Shown here piece by piece: positions 4,696 to 5,951 of a stretch of 5,951 nt of DNA. The translations under genes were made by a program, and so were the position numbers. Source of the DNA: DASQJJ01 sp035631115 (GTDB lineage: Bacteria; Patescibacteriota; Microgenomatia; Levybacterales; UBA12049); contig DASQJJ010000092.1 of the NCBI GenBank assembly GCA_035631115.1, forward strand, positions 1 through 5,951, given 5' to 3'. The notes under the pieces are model-generated. The model had not been told where the DNA came from and did not search any database. It saw nothing but the letters and a program-made list of their open reading frames with translations. Numbering within the stretch: the first letter of the stretch is position 1; every line of letters begins with the position of its first letter.

Positions 4696-5951
4696 GTGAG
4701 TGAAAAAATATCCATTGTTGTTCCTGTCTACAATGAAGAAGAAAACATACACGAGCTCCTACAAAGAATACAAACAGCATGTCTTGCAAAAAATATTACC
4801 TACGAAGTTATTTTTATAGACGATCATTCTCGGGACAATACAAAAGCAGTCATTCTAGAATGTGGCAAAAAATATCCAATAACCTATTACGAAAAATTGG
4901 GTAAAAAAGGAAAAGCTCAGTCTCTGCTTGAAGGATTTTCTCATGCAAAATTTCCCCTTATTTGTATGATTGATGCAGATTTACAATACCCACCCGAAGC
5001 AATCCCAAAAATGATAGAAAAAATCCACCAAGGAGCAGGAGTTGTCGTTGCTCAGCGAGATAAGAAATCTATTTCTTTTCTCAGAAGAATTACAAGTGAT
5101 TCGTTTATGTTGCTTTTTTGCACACTTCTTCACAACTTATCATGCGATGTACAGTCTGGATTAAAAGTATTTAAAAAAGAAATTATTGAAAGATTATCTC
5201 TTAATCCAACTCCTTGGACATTTGACATGGAGTTTATTCTTAACTCAATACAGGCAGGCTACTCAATTGCTAGCTACCCAATACATTTTGCAGAAAGAAA
5301 AAGTGGAAAATCAAAGGTACATGTATTGCAAGCATCTCTAGAAATTGGTTGGAAGGCAATTCAATTAAAATTTAATAAGCCTATTATTCCTTTTCATCCA
5401 GAGAAAAGAAGAAGAGTGGGACCTGGATTTAATTATCAGGGAAATGAATTTGTGCACTATTCAAATCTCACAGATACAGAAAGCTCATTTTTCCAGTTAT
5501 CAGTAATGCAGAAAATATTTTTAACAACACTTTCTGCAGCAATTCTTTTTGGATTATATTTTAATTGGCACATAACACTTACTGCACTTATTAGCGTCAT
5601 TACTATTTTGTATTTTACTGATCTTCTTTTTAATCTCTTTGTCATTTATAAAAGCTTTCAAAAAGAATCATCAATTGTGGTATCGGATACCGAAATTGCA
5701 GCACATAAAAAATGGCCAATGTATTCAATTCTCTGTCCTTTGTATAAAGAGGGGGGTGTTCTTCCGCAATTTTTACATGCAATAGAAAATCTTTCTTATC
5801 CTAAAAATAAATTACAGGTTTTACTCCTTCTGGAAGAAGACGATACAGACACCATAGCCACTGCACAATCTCTATCCTTACCCCCCTTTGTTACTATACA
5901 TATTGTTCCTCACTCACTCCCCAAAACTAAGCCAAAAGCTTGCAATTATGC
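4696..5951 (+). CDS. Two-domain membrane glycosyltransferase, DPM1-like plus XagB-like GT2 (3' end beyond window)
   Basis: Open for 418 codons to the window edge. Domain 1 (about 4-215) is a dolichol-phosphate-mannose-synthase-like GT2: SIVVPVYNEEENI (6-18), FIDDHSRDNT (40-49), GKKGKAQSLLEGF (69-81), the metal-binding DAD in MIDADLQYPPE (91-101), SGLKVFKKEIIERL (154-167), FDMEFILNSIQAGY (176-189) and FAERKSGKSK (198-207). Two membrane helices follow at about 274-290 and 294-317. Domain 2 begins at about 342: SILCPLYKEGGVLPQFL (344-360), YPKNKLQVLLLLEEDD (368-383), VPHSLPKTKPKACNYA (404-419). These match XagB/glucan-synthase-like GT2 enzymes. The catalytic core of domain 2 is off the window. 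Start GTG 4696 fits the domain boundary; an in-frame TAA at 4642-4644 limits extension, and TTG 4669 is the only other start. No ribosome binding site is visible. It probably acts on the inner face of the membrane in surface glycan synthesis; donor and acceptor are unknown. Confidence 0.88.
   Translation, partial: MSEKISIVVPVYNEEENIHELLQRIQTACLAKNITYEVIFIDDHSRDNTKAVILECGKKYPITYYEKLGKKGKAQSLLEGFSHAKFPLICMIDADLQYPPEAIPKMIEKIHQGAGVVVAQRDKKSISFLRRITSDSFMLLFCTLLHNLSCDVQSGLKVFKKEIIERLSLNPTPWTFDMEFILNSIQAGYSIASYPIHFAERKSGKSKVHVLQASLEIGWKAIQLKFNKPIIPFHPEKRRRVGPGFNYQGNEFVHYSNLTDTESSFFQLSVMQKIFLTTLSAAILFGLYFNWHITLTALISVITILYFTDLLFNLFVIYKSFQKESSIVVSDTEIAAHKKWPMYSILCPLYKEGGVLPQFLHAIENLSYPKNKLQVLLLLEEDDTDTIATAQSLSLPPFVTIHIVPHSLPKTKPKACNY

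Noticed and set aside
4694..4699. ATG-TGA start-stop overlapping the glycosyltransferase GTG
   Set aside because: A two-codon frame with no leader signal; most simply a chance overlap, although it could slightly affect initiation.
5457..5645. Minus-strand 62-codon open frame
   Set aside because: Antisense to the glycosyltransferase linker and membrane helices; no supporting signal.

Overview
The window reads as a piece of a low-GC bacterial chromosome (hand estimate in the mid-30s percent GC) using the standard genetic code. Its gene complement and style point to a Candidatus Patescibacteria (CPR) genome, most likely Parcubacteria-like. Grounds for this are a compact type IV pilus operon with a shortened PilC, a PilV-like minor pilin with the 'AREGQEA.R.FREADW' pattern, and two heptameric tandem repeats placed over gene starts. 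Near-absent Shine-Dalgarno sites fit as well. The taxonomic placement is inference.

Minus strand, 4059 down to 1: a single type IV pilus / type II secretion-like operon. A near-consensus sigma70 promoter (4031-4059), with a 16-bp palindrome over its -10 region, drives pilB (assembly ATPase), pilC (inner-membrane platform protein), a GspH/FimT-like prepilin and a PilV-like prepilin that runs off the left edge. Genes overlap by 4 bp (pilB/pilC) and 11 bp (pilC/prepilin) or are 3 bp apart (prepilin/PilV-like), so translational coupling is likely. PilB would power assembly on the PilC platform, and the two prepilins would be minor pilins or pseudopilins priming or tipping the fibre. The prepilin peptidase, major pilin and retraction ATPase are not in the window.

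Plus strand, 4109 to 5951: divergent from pilB lies a 107-residue protein I do not recognise. It has an extended -10 promoter placed so that transcription should begin at or next to its GTG codon (a leaderless mRNA). After a 228-bp gap with a long dyad and a small GC-rich palindrome comes a large membrane glycosyltransferase. A DPM1-like GT2 domain, two membrane helices and a second XagB-like GT2 domain lie in one chain, cut by the right edge.

The most unusual signal is at the prepilin starts. Each prepilin leader is built over about four copies of a different 7-bp tandem repeat. In the first prepilin an additional hairpin-type repeat is translated too, giving a 41-residue leader. Because 7 is not a multiple of 3, copy-number change shifts the frame. 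At the first prepilin a TAATG-coupled ATG lies just out of frame and would come into frame by gain of one unit or loss of two.
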